This document shows positions 44,271-55,749 of a stretch of 64,000 nt of DNA, in pieces. This DNA is from Cinnamomum chago (lineage: Eukaryota; Streptophyta; Magnoliopsida; Laurales; Lauraceae), in contig CP142453.1 of the NCBI GenBank assembly GCA_038049695.1, positions 19,968,001 to 20,032,000 of the forward strand. The letters run 5' to 3'. Each line of letters opens with the position of its first letter. Positions within the stretch are counted from its first letter, which is position 1. A program made the position numbers and the translations under genes. Below the pieces are notes generated by a model. The model was given only the letters and a program-made list of their open reading frames with translations. It did not search any database and had not been told where the DNA came from.

Positions 44271-47200
44271 ATTGACAAAATAACAATAATGTCAAATAAT
44301 AGAAAAATTGGGAATACAAAATTTTCAGGAGAAGAATACTTTCAAAAAACAATAATGTGAGTTTTTTATACTCTTTTGCCTTCATAGACATTTCTTGTGG
44401 TCATAAGGCTCTATCCAATATATATGAACGAAAAATCAGATTCAGAAAAAAGCATCACAATTATAAACTTACAAAAGTTGAGTGATATGCCAGCCCACTT
44501 ATAGCTAAGTGGTGAAGCACCTCCCACTCTATAAAAACGACCAGGGATCAATCTTCAGTATTAGCTTTAATACTTAGGGACTTGGGCAGTGCGCATGAGT
44601 GTGTGAGTATTTTACGAGAGGAAACCAAAAAAATGGAGTGAGCCAAATATTTTTTGAAATGTATTAGTTTTTTTTATTATTCAGAAACAACATATAATAA
44701 TATATATTTATTTTATTTTATTTTATTTGTTGACGCAACACAAGTAGGGAAGAATAGCCAATGGGCTACTCTCCAAGGCAAAAGCTTAGGGATAGGGATC
44801 CATAAGGATCCAAATTGTCTTGGTCTCACACCACAGACAAACCACCAAGAGAAATTTTCAAGGAAAGAAATTTTGATTAACCAATCATCTTATCCCTAAG
44901 GAGGGACTACAATCCTTTATATAAAGTCCATACTCTAATTCTATTATGGAAACAATTCCAATAAAAGCCAAATTCTAAATCTAATAAAACTCTAAAGCAA
45001 ATAAAAGTCTGCAAATAAAGAAAACTTCCTAAATTCTTGCATAAATCTTTATATTTTAGCTACTACTAAAAATAGTCTAGCATAATCTCTCGAAATAAGA
45101 CACTATCTGAGTTTTTTTGTTTGTTGAAACTTTAGGGCTTGTGGGCTAGGCCCAATGAGCTGGCCGACCTCAAGTCTGGCCTACATCATTTCTCCCATGT
45201 TAAGGTGGTTAAGACAAAAATTACTCACTTCTTAAGCAAAAGAAATATAGGAGCAACTGAATCAGGTCAAGACTTCATCCCATCAGACACCCAATGAGAT
45301 CACTTGAAGACCACAGGCCACATTTGTGGAAAGGCGTGGAAGAAAATTTCTCCATGCCATGGGAAATACTTTTTTTTTTTGTATGCACAAAGTTTTTTTG
45401 TAGTATGATATTGCACATTTTTGTGCAAAAAGAGAAATTTTGAGTACTTCTACTTATTTTTGCATAAAACTCCTTTTGGCAGTTTGTCAAAACCACATTT
45501 CTACGCATGCATGGAAATAAGTTGATGCAAACAAGCAAGAAAAGTAGTCACCAATAATTGAGTCCATTAGCCCATTTTAGATTAAGCCGCCTCTTTTCCA
45601 TCCATTAGGAGCCTCAAATTTTAGCATTAAAAAAAAACATATCCAAGTTACATGCACACGCCTATCCCCTGAATCGGCACTTACCCCATGCACTTCAAAA
45701 ATAATCAAATTCTGAAGCTTTAAAATTGCTTGTTATTTTATTAGTGTAATATTAACTCAACCCCTCCCAACCCCGTCCTCCTCTCGAGAGCATGCATATA
45801 CAAAAATAAAAATAAAAAAGTGGGTGAACCTTCTGCATTGGTAAACCACTTCATAACATGATCATGTGTTCTAGAGGTTTAGAAAGTAGACGATATTGTT
45901 CCGCATAATAAGTTTAGATCACCAAACGTCTAGCATCACAAAAAGTTGTAGCCTCCAATCAAAACACATCACATATTTACTAGGGCTTTCAACCTTGAAA
46001 AAGCAACTAAGTTTTTCAAATTTCAAAAAAGCCACATAATAATGACATTATGTGTTTTGATTGAAAGCCACAGCTTTTTTATAATGCTAGGCATCAGATG
46101 TTCGAACAATATATTAATAGGTGATGAAAGGATTCAAGAATTACTTTAATGACAATTCACAAAGAAGTTTTACCTTCCAATCAAAGCACGCAGTGTAAGA
46201 TAAACTTTTTCAAAATTTATAGAATTTCCTACCTTTTGTGTACAAGCAACATGTACTTTGTACACTAATGTAGTGAATTTTGACTAAAAGTTAACTATTT
46301 TTGGGTGTTGGGCATCAAGTGACTCAAACTCCATAAGATCACTGTAAATAGTTTATCAAAGTGTTCAAGCGATCCTACACACCATGTTAGCATAACATGC
46401 TTCTTGAAAAAAAAAAGGATAATTTGAAAGACTTTCTACCATAAACCTTTACTTGTGCAAAGCTGAATGTAGCATATTTTGATCAGCGTTTTAATACTTG
46501 GCCAAGGCAGGCTCAACTCGGATTCAACCATCGTCGGCTCGGGTCAAGTTCTATTTTCTACTTCTTCATTTCATCTTAACTCTTTTTCTACTTCTTCATT
46601 TCATCTTAACTCTCTCTCTCTCTCTCTCTGGGATATATAGATCCTTGCAATTATGTTGCTGCTCATAAAGTAGAAATTGAACTACTTTGGACGGCAAAAA
46701 ACAATGAAAGAGGAGAGGAGTCCTATGCTTTCAAAGAAATCACTGCAAAAAAAAAAAAAAAAAAAAAAACTCGACCAATCCACACCAAACCCTCTTTCTT
46801 AAACCTCCTCTTCTCCACCCACCTTGTGCTCTTCCTACCAAGGATTAAAATAAAAAAGAACCCACCTCTCTATGAAACCCCAATCATAAATCCCCATGAA
46901 ACCCCAAAACCCTAAACCTCCCACCAATCCAACCCTCTTTCATTAATCACCTCTTCTCCTCCATCTCTCCTCTACCCCATAGTGCTCTTCCTACCAAAGA
47001 TTAGAAGAAAAAGGAAGCCACCTCTCTATAAATCCCCATGAAACCCTAAAATCTAAATCCACTACCAAGACAGATTTACACCACACTCTCCTTCCTTCAA
47101 TCTCCACTTCCTCTCCACCAACTTGTGCCCTTCTTGCCAAAGAAGAAGTAAATAAATAAATAAGGACTCGGCCGAAGTCACATCAAAAACTCCGAGCTTG

Positions 47201-48400
47201 GTTACACCAAAATCGATCCATCAACCACCCCCCACCCCCAAAATTTAGATTGAAACCACATATTAATTAAAAACCACTACTATTTTTGTAATGGGCATTT
47301 GGTGATGTTCAAATTATTATGTCATTATGTCACCGTCCATAGGTGATACAAGTGTTTGAAAAAAGTAGAGAAGCATGGATTGAAATGTGTCTAGGATGGT
47401 ATCAAAGAAGTCAACTTATATATATATATATATATAGCAAAGGCATTTTTGAACTAAAAATTGCACCTGAGAATGTAAATTTCAAAATTTTCCCAAACAC
47501 AGACACAAAGTGCATCAAGTACACCTTGAATAATGATCAAAATGCCCAAAAAAATGCAATATCACATTTTGAAAATATATAAATGCAATATTTCATAACA
47601 CCGCATGTTATTTTACCCCTTTATACGTTCTGTGAACTCCATCTTTCTTTATTTTTTGTGTTTCTTTCTTCTCAGATCAAAGTGATGTCGAATTTCAAGA
47701 CGGAGAATCACATAGAATTATCATAAGGAGGCATAAAGTGCATGTAGTGTTTCTAATACAGTGCATGTAGTGTTTTCTCTAGGATTCCATGATTGTTTGA
47801 ACGTGGAAAACTCTTGATTTTCTCTCTAATATAATATATGTAGTTTCATCTCATGTAATTCTTTTTGGAATCCAATGTGTGTACAAAAAATTACAACTTG
47901 TCCAAAACCCCTACTTGAACCAGTTTTTTGGACTGCAGAATTTCATGATTCAGGTGCCCTGTTTACCCACTGTTTTCTATATGATTTCTTCCTTGAAACA
48001 TGTAGAATTCAATCCACACATAAAAATAAGTTTGAAATCCAATGTGCCTACAGAAAACCTACAAATTGCTCAAAACCCCTATTAGAACACAGCTTTTGGG
48101 CTAACAGATTCATAAATGAAAGGGTCTTAGGTTCTTGATTTGACTCCTATTGCATGTGTTTGATTGATAGACCCACCCACCATGGGAAACCAACCAATTG
48201 ATTACATGAAACCAAGGAATTGGTACCCAGGTTGGCCTATCCATCCCATGACACCCCTCCCCTACTCTTAACACTACAATTTCAGATTATGGGGAATCTT
48301 CATCTGTTACCAAATGTGCTTTTTTGTTTGTAGATTGTGTTTTAATAGACTCCACATGGTATAAAAATGATGCCATGCCCCAGATGGTAATCAATAGGTT
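44271..48400. other. UGT-A intron, central part: repeats and low-complexity DNA
   Basis: No gene is seen. Items noticed: a 27-bp tandem duplication at about 46558-46612 (CTACTTCTTCATTTCATC) followed by (CT)n; a degenerate tandem repeat of about 150 bp, three copies, at about 46790-47140 (CTCTCTATRAAACCCC, GTGCTCTTCCTACCAA); a (TA)n tract at 47419-47437; and a degenerate pair of about 175 bp at 47868-48110 (GAATCCAATGTG... and AAATCCAATGTG...). A TTTTATTTTATTTT stretch lies near 44710. Confidence 0.6.
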
Positions 48401-48452
48401 TGGATTGGAAGAGATAATCAGAACCGTTGACTGATAACAAGATAAGGAGTAC

Positions 48453-48700
48453 CTCCAAAAGGCAGTTCCCCTGCTTCTTCCCTGGGTTAGGGTTTAGACC
48501 AGAAACTTGAAGCATGCACTGGCCGTAAGGAATGAGATCATGTCATTGTCGGGGAGGACCGGCTGTGGGTTGGGTTGGGGTTTGCCTCGAGCGAGTCGAA
48601 AAGGCCGGCAACTCGCCGGCGGAGAGGAGGTGATCCGGCGGATGGTGCGGAAGCGGAAGGCGGGCCAACGGGCGGCGAGATCGCCGTTGGGGAGAAGGAG
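48453..48700 (-). pseudogene. Broken third copy of UGT exon 1
   Basis: The minus strand matches UGT-A and UGT-B exon 1 at its 3' end, including the donor (CTTTTGGAG|GTACTCC), and again in the part that corresponds to residues of about 55-110 (CGCCCGTTGGCCCGCCTTCCGCTTCCG-type sequence, shown here only by its position 48640-48690). An internal stretch of about 150 bp is missing, including the catalytic Asp region, and the frame is lost. It sits inside the 11.5-kb UGT-A intron. Confidence 0.7.
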
Positions 48701-50050
48701 ACTTGGGATTTTTGTTGCATAATGCAGGATCAGTTTCAGGCTTTCAGCTGCGCACTGTTGCTGGGAGAGGAGGAGAGTTTATACTTTTTTACTTTATGAG
48801 TCTTTGCTCTTACTTTATTGTAATCGTCTTCATTGTTAGTCTTTTTGGGGGATGTTTCATTACAAGAATTCGTAGAATTCTTTTATATAGATTTTTGGAA
48901 TTCTTCAAATGTTGTACTGGTCCTATTGGAATTTCAAATTCCTCCTTGCATAGCCAGCTAGCATTTTGAAATACTAAAAGAGTTGGAATTGTAAGAATTT
49001 CAATGACCATTTGTGATTTTTGGCGCGTTGCAGTTCTAAGAATTTACAATGAAATAGTGTATTTTGAAATACGAAGGGAACACCCATCATATTATGTTAG
49101 AAATTTCCAACATTGAAAATCTTAATTAGAAATACTTATAAAGAAACAAGCTCTTATAATATATTTGTTCACATTTAAAATACATGTCATTGAATATATG
49201 TGAATTCATGGTCAAATAAGCTCCACCGAAAAATTATTAAATTAAGAGGTGTTGGGAGAGAAATATCCACAAGTCAAGTTAACAGCCTCACTTACACGTA
49301 AGGAAAAAAATTTACACCCACATGCACGTTTATAATTTGTACATCCGCGCATGAACACATACGCGCACCAAATTAACCGGCTTTGGGTGCAAGCCTTCTG
49401 TAGTTATGATATTTAAAAGTCATTGAGGGCTTACTTGTTTAGATAAATGTACTGGAATTCATGTCACGAGGGCTTAAAAATAAAGATTTAATGTGAATAT
49501 AGAAACATTGACCATCAAATGACCTCCCCTCTAATGGGAAGTTGATCAAGAGAACATTGAACATGAATACTGAGTCAACAATATCCTAATAATTTAAATC
49601 TTAAAAAGTCAAATTCTCATTTACATTCATCACCTTTTTATTAATCTTTTGTTGAAGCTCATTTGACTATGAATTCAAATGTATGCAATTGAAGAAAAGA
49701 CAAGCACATGTTTGAGTGTTTTTTTTTTTTCTTTTTCTTTTCCTCTTCGATTCTATAAAACATACATGCATACACATTCACATACAAGTTAACAACTCAC
49801 ATACAAGTTAACGACTCCCACCCCAAATCATCCCGACAAAATTTGACTGATCTAACCACAGGTCCAACCATTCCAAATTTTTTTTAGGATTTTACAAAAG
49901 AAATCACTTTAGATGCACCTCATATCAGAATAGTCATTTTAGTTTTCCTCCTACTAAAGTGGTCTTCTCGGAAAAAAAAAAAAAAAACCTTTTTTATCAA
50001 CTTTTTCGAGGGTCAACCCTCAAAATTAGCCGTAGTCTAAACAGAGTTAG
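48701..50050. other. Non-coding DNA between UGT exon-1 relic and UGT-A exon 1
   Basis: AT-rich with no gene. Inverted words AGAATTC/GAATTCT cluster at about 48860-48905 and TTTGAAATAC recurs at 48966 and 49062, suggesting a small degraded element. Confidence 0.6.
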
Positions 50051-50150
50051 CCCTAAGAAGAAGGAAACAAAAAAAATCTGAATCCAAGGCAAGAGATAAT
50101 CAGGAACGTTGATAGATTAAGAAAAAATGAAGCATATATAGCATCGTTAC

Positions 50151-50664
50151 CTCCAAAAGGCAGTTCTCCTGCTTCCACAAGCTTGGGAATGCAGAAATAA
50201 GACCACAAGCTGCCAGCACTGATTGTACGGAACAATAAAACGGGCAACCCCACCTCCTCCGCTACATCGATCACGAACGGCATGATCCCTTCCCCGATAA
50301 TGCACGTAACGGGGTACTCCGATCCAAGCTTCCGATCCGACACGAGCATGTCGCGGAGAATCGGCTTGGTGTTTGCCTTGAGCGAGTCAAACAACGGTAT
50401 CAAATTAGCCGCGACTCGGGGGTAGTCTGGCGGGAGGCCGTCGGAGATGGAGCAGAAGCGGAAGCCGTGCCAGCGGGCGGCCCAGGCAGCGAGGTCGGCG
50501 TTGCCGAGGAGGCGGTGGTGGTTGTGGTCGGAGTTGAGGAAGGTGACGTGGAATCCGGCGAGGGAGAGGAGCTTGGCTAAGCTGAGCATGGGGTTGATGT
50601 GGCCCTGTGCTGGGAGGGGGAATATGAGGACGTGAGGGACTTGCTTTTCTCGCCGGTGCTCCAT
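50151..50664 (-). CDS. UGT-A exon 1: UDP-glycosyltransferase, N-terminal half
   Basis: The 514-bp exon is exactly the length of UGT-B exon 1 and ends at the same phase-1 donor (GGAG|GTAACG). It encodes residues 1-171. The start MEHRREKQVPHV aligns with UGT-B. The catalytic His is H22 in PAQGHIN. The partner Asp expected in the CIIxDGIM motif is Glu (E125 in CIIGEGIM), while UGT-B keeps Asp. This Asp activates the catalytic His in plant UGT structures, so the change may reduce or alter activity. The nearest downstream exon 2 on this strand is at 37660-38609; read through, the frame stops soon after the donor. There are no stops within the exon, so decay, if any, is recent. Confidence 0.8.
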
Positions 50665-50702
50665 ACTATCGTACCGTCAATTCAGCTGGAGATGGGGTCA
50701 GA

Positions 50703-50704
<2 letters not shown>

Positions 50705-50759
<55 letters not shown>
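50705..50759 (-). promoter_or_regulatory. AT microsatellite in the UGT-A TATA position
   Basis: A 55-bp pure AT dinucleotide tract occupies the place of the UGT-B TATA region. Both are preceded by GAGCATA and followed by the same ATAGCAGAATAGATTTT on the + strand. It lies 41 bp from the ATG, because the UGT-A leader also lacks about 40 bp present in UGT-B. Confidence 0.7.
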
Positions 50760-50760
<1 letters not shown>

Positions 50761-50764
50761 CAGA

Positions 50765-52596
50765 ATAGATTTTCATTGGGAGATTTTATTGGGTATTGGA
50801 GAGAGATGCTTTGCAATAAAAACCCACATAAATATTTTTCAATACTCTCTATATGGAGGCCACTGATCCTCAGTACTCTTGCGCATGTGGAATCTTTGGC
50901 GGCATGCAGTTTTTTCACGCCGGGTTATTCATTCAAGATTCAAATCCATCACCGATCGTCTTTAATATCATCTTAAATTTCTTTAGCTAATCATTTCTGC
51001 CAAAGCTTTGAGCCGAAAACAACATAAATACTTTTTAGTACTCTCCATCGTCGGGTGGAGACCACTGTTCAAAGTGGAGTTGCTAAATACAAGCATAAAA
51101 TAAAGAATAGTGTTTTGAAAAACCACTTAAATTATATTGGGTTACTATTAACTAAGGTTCTGCCAGGCCTAGCTGTGTCGTGCTTGGGCCGACTTGTGCT
51201 AGCTAGGCATCGACCATGTCAGGCGGTGCACAGGTCATGGCCCCCCGACCCAACACAACCTGTGCGTGGGACGGGTTGGGCCATGCGCTTGGCCCAATTT
51301 ATATTTGCAAAGGTCATGGCCCCCCGGCCCAACACAACCTGCCCATATGTCATGAAGGTATGGTTTTTGTTCTTATGCATGTTTGTAACTCTCGTGATAT
51401 TGCAAAGCTTTCATGCTATTCCAATTATAGGGGACAACAATGAAAGCATTTCATTGTAGAACAGACTTTCTTGAATTGAATCATCACCACCAACCATCTA
51501 AGGACGTAGAGTTCATGAAATTCAATCCAACAATGAGTATAACATGGAAAGAGGAAATGGCATGGAAAATCTTCCTCTTTCCATTTTTTTTAAAATGAGT
51601 TTATACAAATGTGCCCTAAATTTATTTTCCACAATACACATCGTGTATGAGAGAAGATCATTTTTAAAATACTGCATTAAGACAACGTTTTGCCCTAGTT
51701 AACTTTTCTTGCAGGGGCGGCAAATTATATAATGGACAATCAGAATCATACAAAAGAGTCACCATTACAAACTTCTAAAAGGCCAATTAATTAATCGGAC
51801 AAAACCTTACCACAACATATTTTATATTTTTATCTTTTGTATTTTGTATTTGTCCCATGCTTAGGTGGATAATGACATAATGTCTTATTTATATATTTAG
51901 CTAGGTTAGACTACTGGTTAGGGTTATACTTACAAACTTGAAGACTCGGGGTTAATATGTAACTAACAAGATTTGAATATTTCAAGAGTATAAAAGTTTT
52001 CATATTTTTCTTAATCAAGTCCTTTCCAAGAAAAAAGTTTGAAAAATGACAAAAATGCCCTTATGTCATTTTAAAAAATTTTCTTTAATAAATCATTTAA
52101 GAGAAATGATGGAATTTCAACCCAAATGACCTATTGGGGCCCAATTCAACAAATCAAAATAATTGATTTTGAAAAGAAAAAAGGTTAATAAAAGACAAAA
52201 ATCTATCATAAGAGAAGGGTATTCTCATCGTTCTTTAAAACTTTTTTATGGAGATCAGGACTTGATTAAAATAATTGTGGAGAACTTTTTTACTTTTCTT
52301 ATTTGAAATATTCAAGTTTTCATTTTTTTTTTATTTAATATGAACCAAATGTTATATACTTTTTTAAAAAAATTCAATAAAAATCAGTCTGAAATTAGTT
52401 ATCCACAACCAAGTGATCTTGCATCCTGAATGTTCCACTTTATTTAATCTAAACCTTTAGCTTAAGACTCTCCCCATGAAAAACACTGAAGGTTGTGGGG
52501 CTCCAATATTACAATATACTGCACTATTCCTCTTACTTAATAATGTATATTGATCAGATGTAACACCTAATAATAAATCTGCAGTATCATAAGTCC
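50765..52596. other. UGT-A upstream and UGT-B downstream region
   Basis: 50765-50970 is collinear with 55750-55930 (the shared UGT promoter flank: TTTTCAATACTCTC and TCATTCA-type words), and 51020-51070 is a second partial copy. A GGCCCAACACAACCTG word is repeated at 51246 and 51322. A MITE-like end TACAAATGTGCCCTAAA is at about 51606. 52390-52596 matches the 3' flank of UGT-A. No gene is seen. Confidence 0.6.
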
Positions 52597-55500
52597 TCAA
52601 GAGCACATAGTTCTAATATCTTGAATCAATTTCTCCAAGTTCATGTAGGTAGATCCACCTTCCGTGATGCTTTTCTTTGCTAAAGCTGCCATCTTTTCTG
52701 CAGATTTCACGAATTCCTCTCTCCTCTCCAGCATCAGCTCTCTCACCATCTTCTCCACCGTCTCTCTGTCGCACTTATCCTTCATGTCCAAGCCCACCCT
52801 CCAAACTTCAGACACAAACCTGCTGTTTATCTGCTGGTCCGCAAAGAAGGGCCAGCAAATCATGGGGACTCCTGCAAACACACTTTCCAAAGTAGAATTC
52901 CACCCACTGTGGGTCAGGAACCCGGCAACCGCTGGGTGGGCCAGCACCTCTTCCTGAGGGGCCCACTCCACAAGGAAGCCCCTCTCCTTGGTGGCCCCCA
53001 CCAGCTCCTCTGGGACCTGACCCATATCCCCTCCGCCGTCCACAAGGTCCGGGCGCATGGCCCATAAGAACCTTGTCTGGCTATTGACCAGGCCGTGCCA
53101 GAACTCGACCAACTCGGCCCGACTCACCACCGTGAAGCTACCAAAGCTCACGTATAGGACCGATCCATTGGGCTGGGCATCGAGCCACTTTGTACAGGTC
53201 TTGTCCTCTTTCCAGAGGCTCGACGAGTCTGTGGAATCAGCCGAGTCATTGACTCGGGCCCGATGGAGCGCATGGAGTGGGCCGATTGAGTAGGTCGTGG
53301 GGCAATGGACCCGGATGTGGGAGAGGGTCTGGGGTTCAAGGTCTTCAAAAGTGTTGAGGATGAGTGCCGAGGAGCGGGTCGTTTGGAGGGTCTCGGCCCA
53401 AACAAGTTGGAGCCCCGGATCGGTGACTTCTTTGGCACGCAAAAACTTCGGCAAGTCTCGGCGCCTGATAATGGATTCCATTCCCGGCACCCCAGTTATG
53501 GCTCGATCCATATCAGCATCATCTGCACATGCAACAAGAAATAATTCCTTTCTCGGATCAGCAAAAGTGGTCATAGGTTCTTGCAGCATAGGATAGGAGA
53601 TTGTTCATGGCCCAAGTATCAGCCTGGTCAATTTGGGTTATACTTATATATAAGGGCATCAATGTTTCATAAATGTTTTACTTGTTTCTCTCCGGACGTC
53701 AAGCACAGTAAGTCCTACACCTGGGAACAATTCTGTCATGTGGTTTAGGTTTGGGCCATGGCCCGAGCTGCGGGTCTCCATCTTAGAACAGTCCTACACC
53801 TGGAAACAGAACTGAAATAGATCCAATACATGTGTAAAAAGGTTGATGTACTTAGCATTACTGTGTATTTGGATCCTCGGCTATAACCCATGGACCCAAA
53901 TTCAAAATCAAACTTTATTTCGATGCATATAGTGGATCTGAATAAGTACTCAAAAGTAAGTGTAAGTCCAAATATTAGATAATACCCAAATTCTTCAATT
54001 TTGATCGCAATATAGTTGGGACAAGGCTTTGATGGTAATGACCCAATTTATTCAATTCGTATATATCCTTTGGATATTTGAATATTTGAAGAACTAATTC
54101 ATGTACATTGGTGGTCTTTATAAACCATGGTTTGAATATAATACATACCATATGATTTATTTTTCATAACACAGTTACAAAGTATTAGCATGAAATCTAA
54201 TTCATACTTGTAACACTGCTACATCAACGCAAATGGATACTGACAAATAAAATTTGATAAAAGTCAATAATAGGTATGTTTTGATAAACTAGAGTGGTTC
54301 ATCATGTCCAATACAATCTAAGGGCCCACATGCTAAGTTGAATTTAGGTGCTTTCCTTATTTGTTTTGATTTAAAAAATCTAGTTTCATATCACATTTAG
54401 AAAATCCAATCCACTAGGTATCGTGTTTGATTAATTAATAGGGAGATTAAGAAAATCTACCATATTTGGATTTCATTTTTAAAAAGGGTGGTATTTAGTC
54501 TTTTCTCTAACTCGCACACATACATTACTATCACATACGCTTAGAGGGGCTGGGATCCCTAGCCCTCTGGTGAGGGAAATAGACCTCTCGTAAGATATCA
54601 CAACCTCGGGAGAAAAAATGTGCATGTCCAGTTTTAAATCCAAGACAGGAAGGTAAGAAGTGACTCATCTTACCACTAGGGTAATAAGTCGTTCTTCTGT
54701 CACACATCTTGGAGCAGGTCAGTGGGTGAAAAAGAGATTAATAAACTGAGAGGGCATGTAAGACGGGTGCCCTACGGTAACTTGAGGACTGTAATTGATT
54801 GGTCCACTCACGATCACAGTGGGTAAAAACCCTTGAGATGATCTCAATTCTTTTTTGATAATTGTGTCTGATCCAAAGGGGCGGAAGTCCCCAGTGGGGC
54901 CCAATGAAAAATCTTAATCCACTCTTTATATGGTATCTCCTCAAATTCTAATACAATAAGAGCTGATTGAGCATATAAACAATATGTAATTAATAACATA
55001 TAAAATAGTATTAACAGATTATGAGTGGAGTTTTGTGGGACCTACTCATCCATCCACTGGAAAGGAAATGATCAGAACCAAGGCTGAGAGATGATCAGAA
55101 CCGTTGATAGAGAAGCCAAAAAAGAAAAAAAGATGGGAGTACCTCCAAAAGGCAGTTCTCCTGCTTCAACAAGCCTGGGAATGCAGAAAAAAGACCAGAA
55201 GCTGCAAGCACTGGCCGTACGGAACGATATTACCGGCAACCCCACCTCCTCCGCTACATCGATCACAAACGACATGATCCCATCCCCAATTATACACGTA
55301 ACGGGGTGCTCCGATCCAAGCTTCCGATCCGACACCAGCATTTCTCGGAGGATCGGCTTGGCGTTCGCCTTCAGCGAGTCAGACAATGCCACCAACTCAG
55401 CTGCGGATCGGGGGTGATCAGGAGGGAGGCCGTCGGAGATGGAGCGGAACCGGAAGCCGTGCCAGCGGGCGGCCCAGGCTGCGAGGTCGGCGTTGCGGAG

Positions 55501-55656
55501 GAGGCGGTGGTGATTGTGTTCGGAGTTGAGGAAGGTGATGTGGAATCCGGCGAGGGAGAAGAGCTTGGCTAACCGGATCATTGAGTTGATGTGGCCCTGT
55601 GCTGGGAAGGGAAATATGAGGACGTGAGGGACTTGCTTTTCTCGCTGGCGCTCCAT
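52597..55656 (-). CDS. UGT-B: UDP-glycosyltransferase, UGT85-like
   Basis: Exon 1 (55656-55143) and exon 2 (53522-52597) join across a 1.6-kb intron with donor GGAG|GTACTC and acceptor GCAG|ATGATG, giving 1,440 bp (479 residues), a typical plant UGT length. The catalytic pair is H22 (PAQGHIN) and D125 (CIIGDGIM). The PSPG box spans residues 358-401 (WAPQEEVL, HSGWNSTLES, FADQQ) with the terminal Gln usually linked to UDP-glucose use. The intron position is the one common to the UGT85 group. The product would be a cytosolic glucosyltransferase for a small metabolite; the acceptor cannot be inferred. I chose the Met of MERQREKQ because it aligns with UGT-A; an in-frame Met 26 codons upstream is less likely. 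All key residues are present, so this is probably the functional copy. Confidence 0.93.
53523..55142 (-). other. UGT-B intron
   Basis: The 1,620-bp intron has the segment shared with UGT-A (about 53740-54280). At 54008-54040 there is a piece matching the LINE 3' terminus (ATATAGTTGGGACAAGGC), at the place where UGT-A has its LTR pair. No coding content is seen. Confidence 0.7.
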
Positions 55657-55736
55657 ACTACCGTACCGCTTCAATTCATTCAGCTGGGCACTTGCACTGG
55701 TCACTGGTGTCAAAGGAGATGAGAATGAGAGCATAG

Positions 55737-55746
55737 ATATATATAG
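55737..55746 (-). promoter_or_regulatory. UGT-B TATA box
   Basis: The minus strand reads CTATATATAT, 81 bp before the ATG, a normal position. The surrounding sequence is shared with UGT-A except that UGT-A has an expanded AT tract here. Confidence 0.5.
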
Positions 55747-55749
55747 AGA

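Noticed and set aside
48507..48799. Arg/Gly-rich open frames on both strands
   Set aside because: The GC-rich bias comes from a broken UGT exon 1; none follows the UGT frame for long.
55657..55734. Upstream in-frame Met as the start of UGT-B
   Set aside because: UGT-A has no matching extension and the region overlaps the expected leader and TATA spacing.
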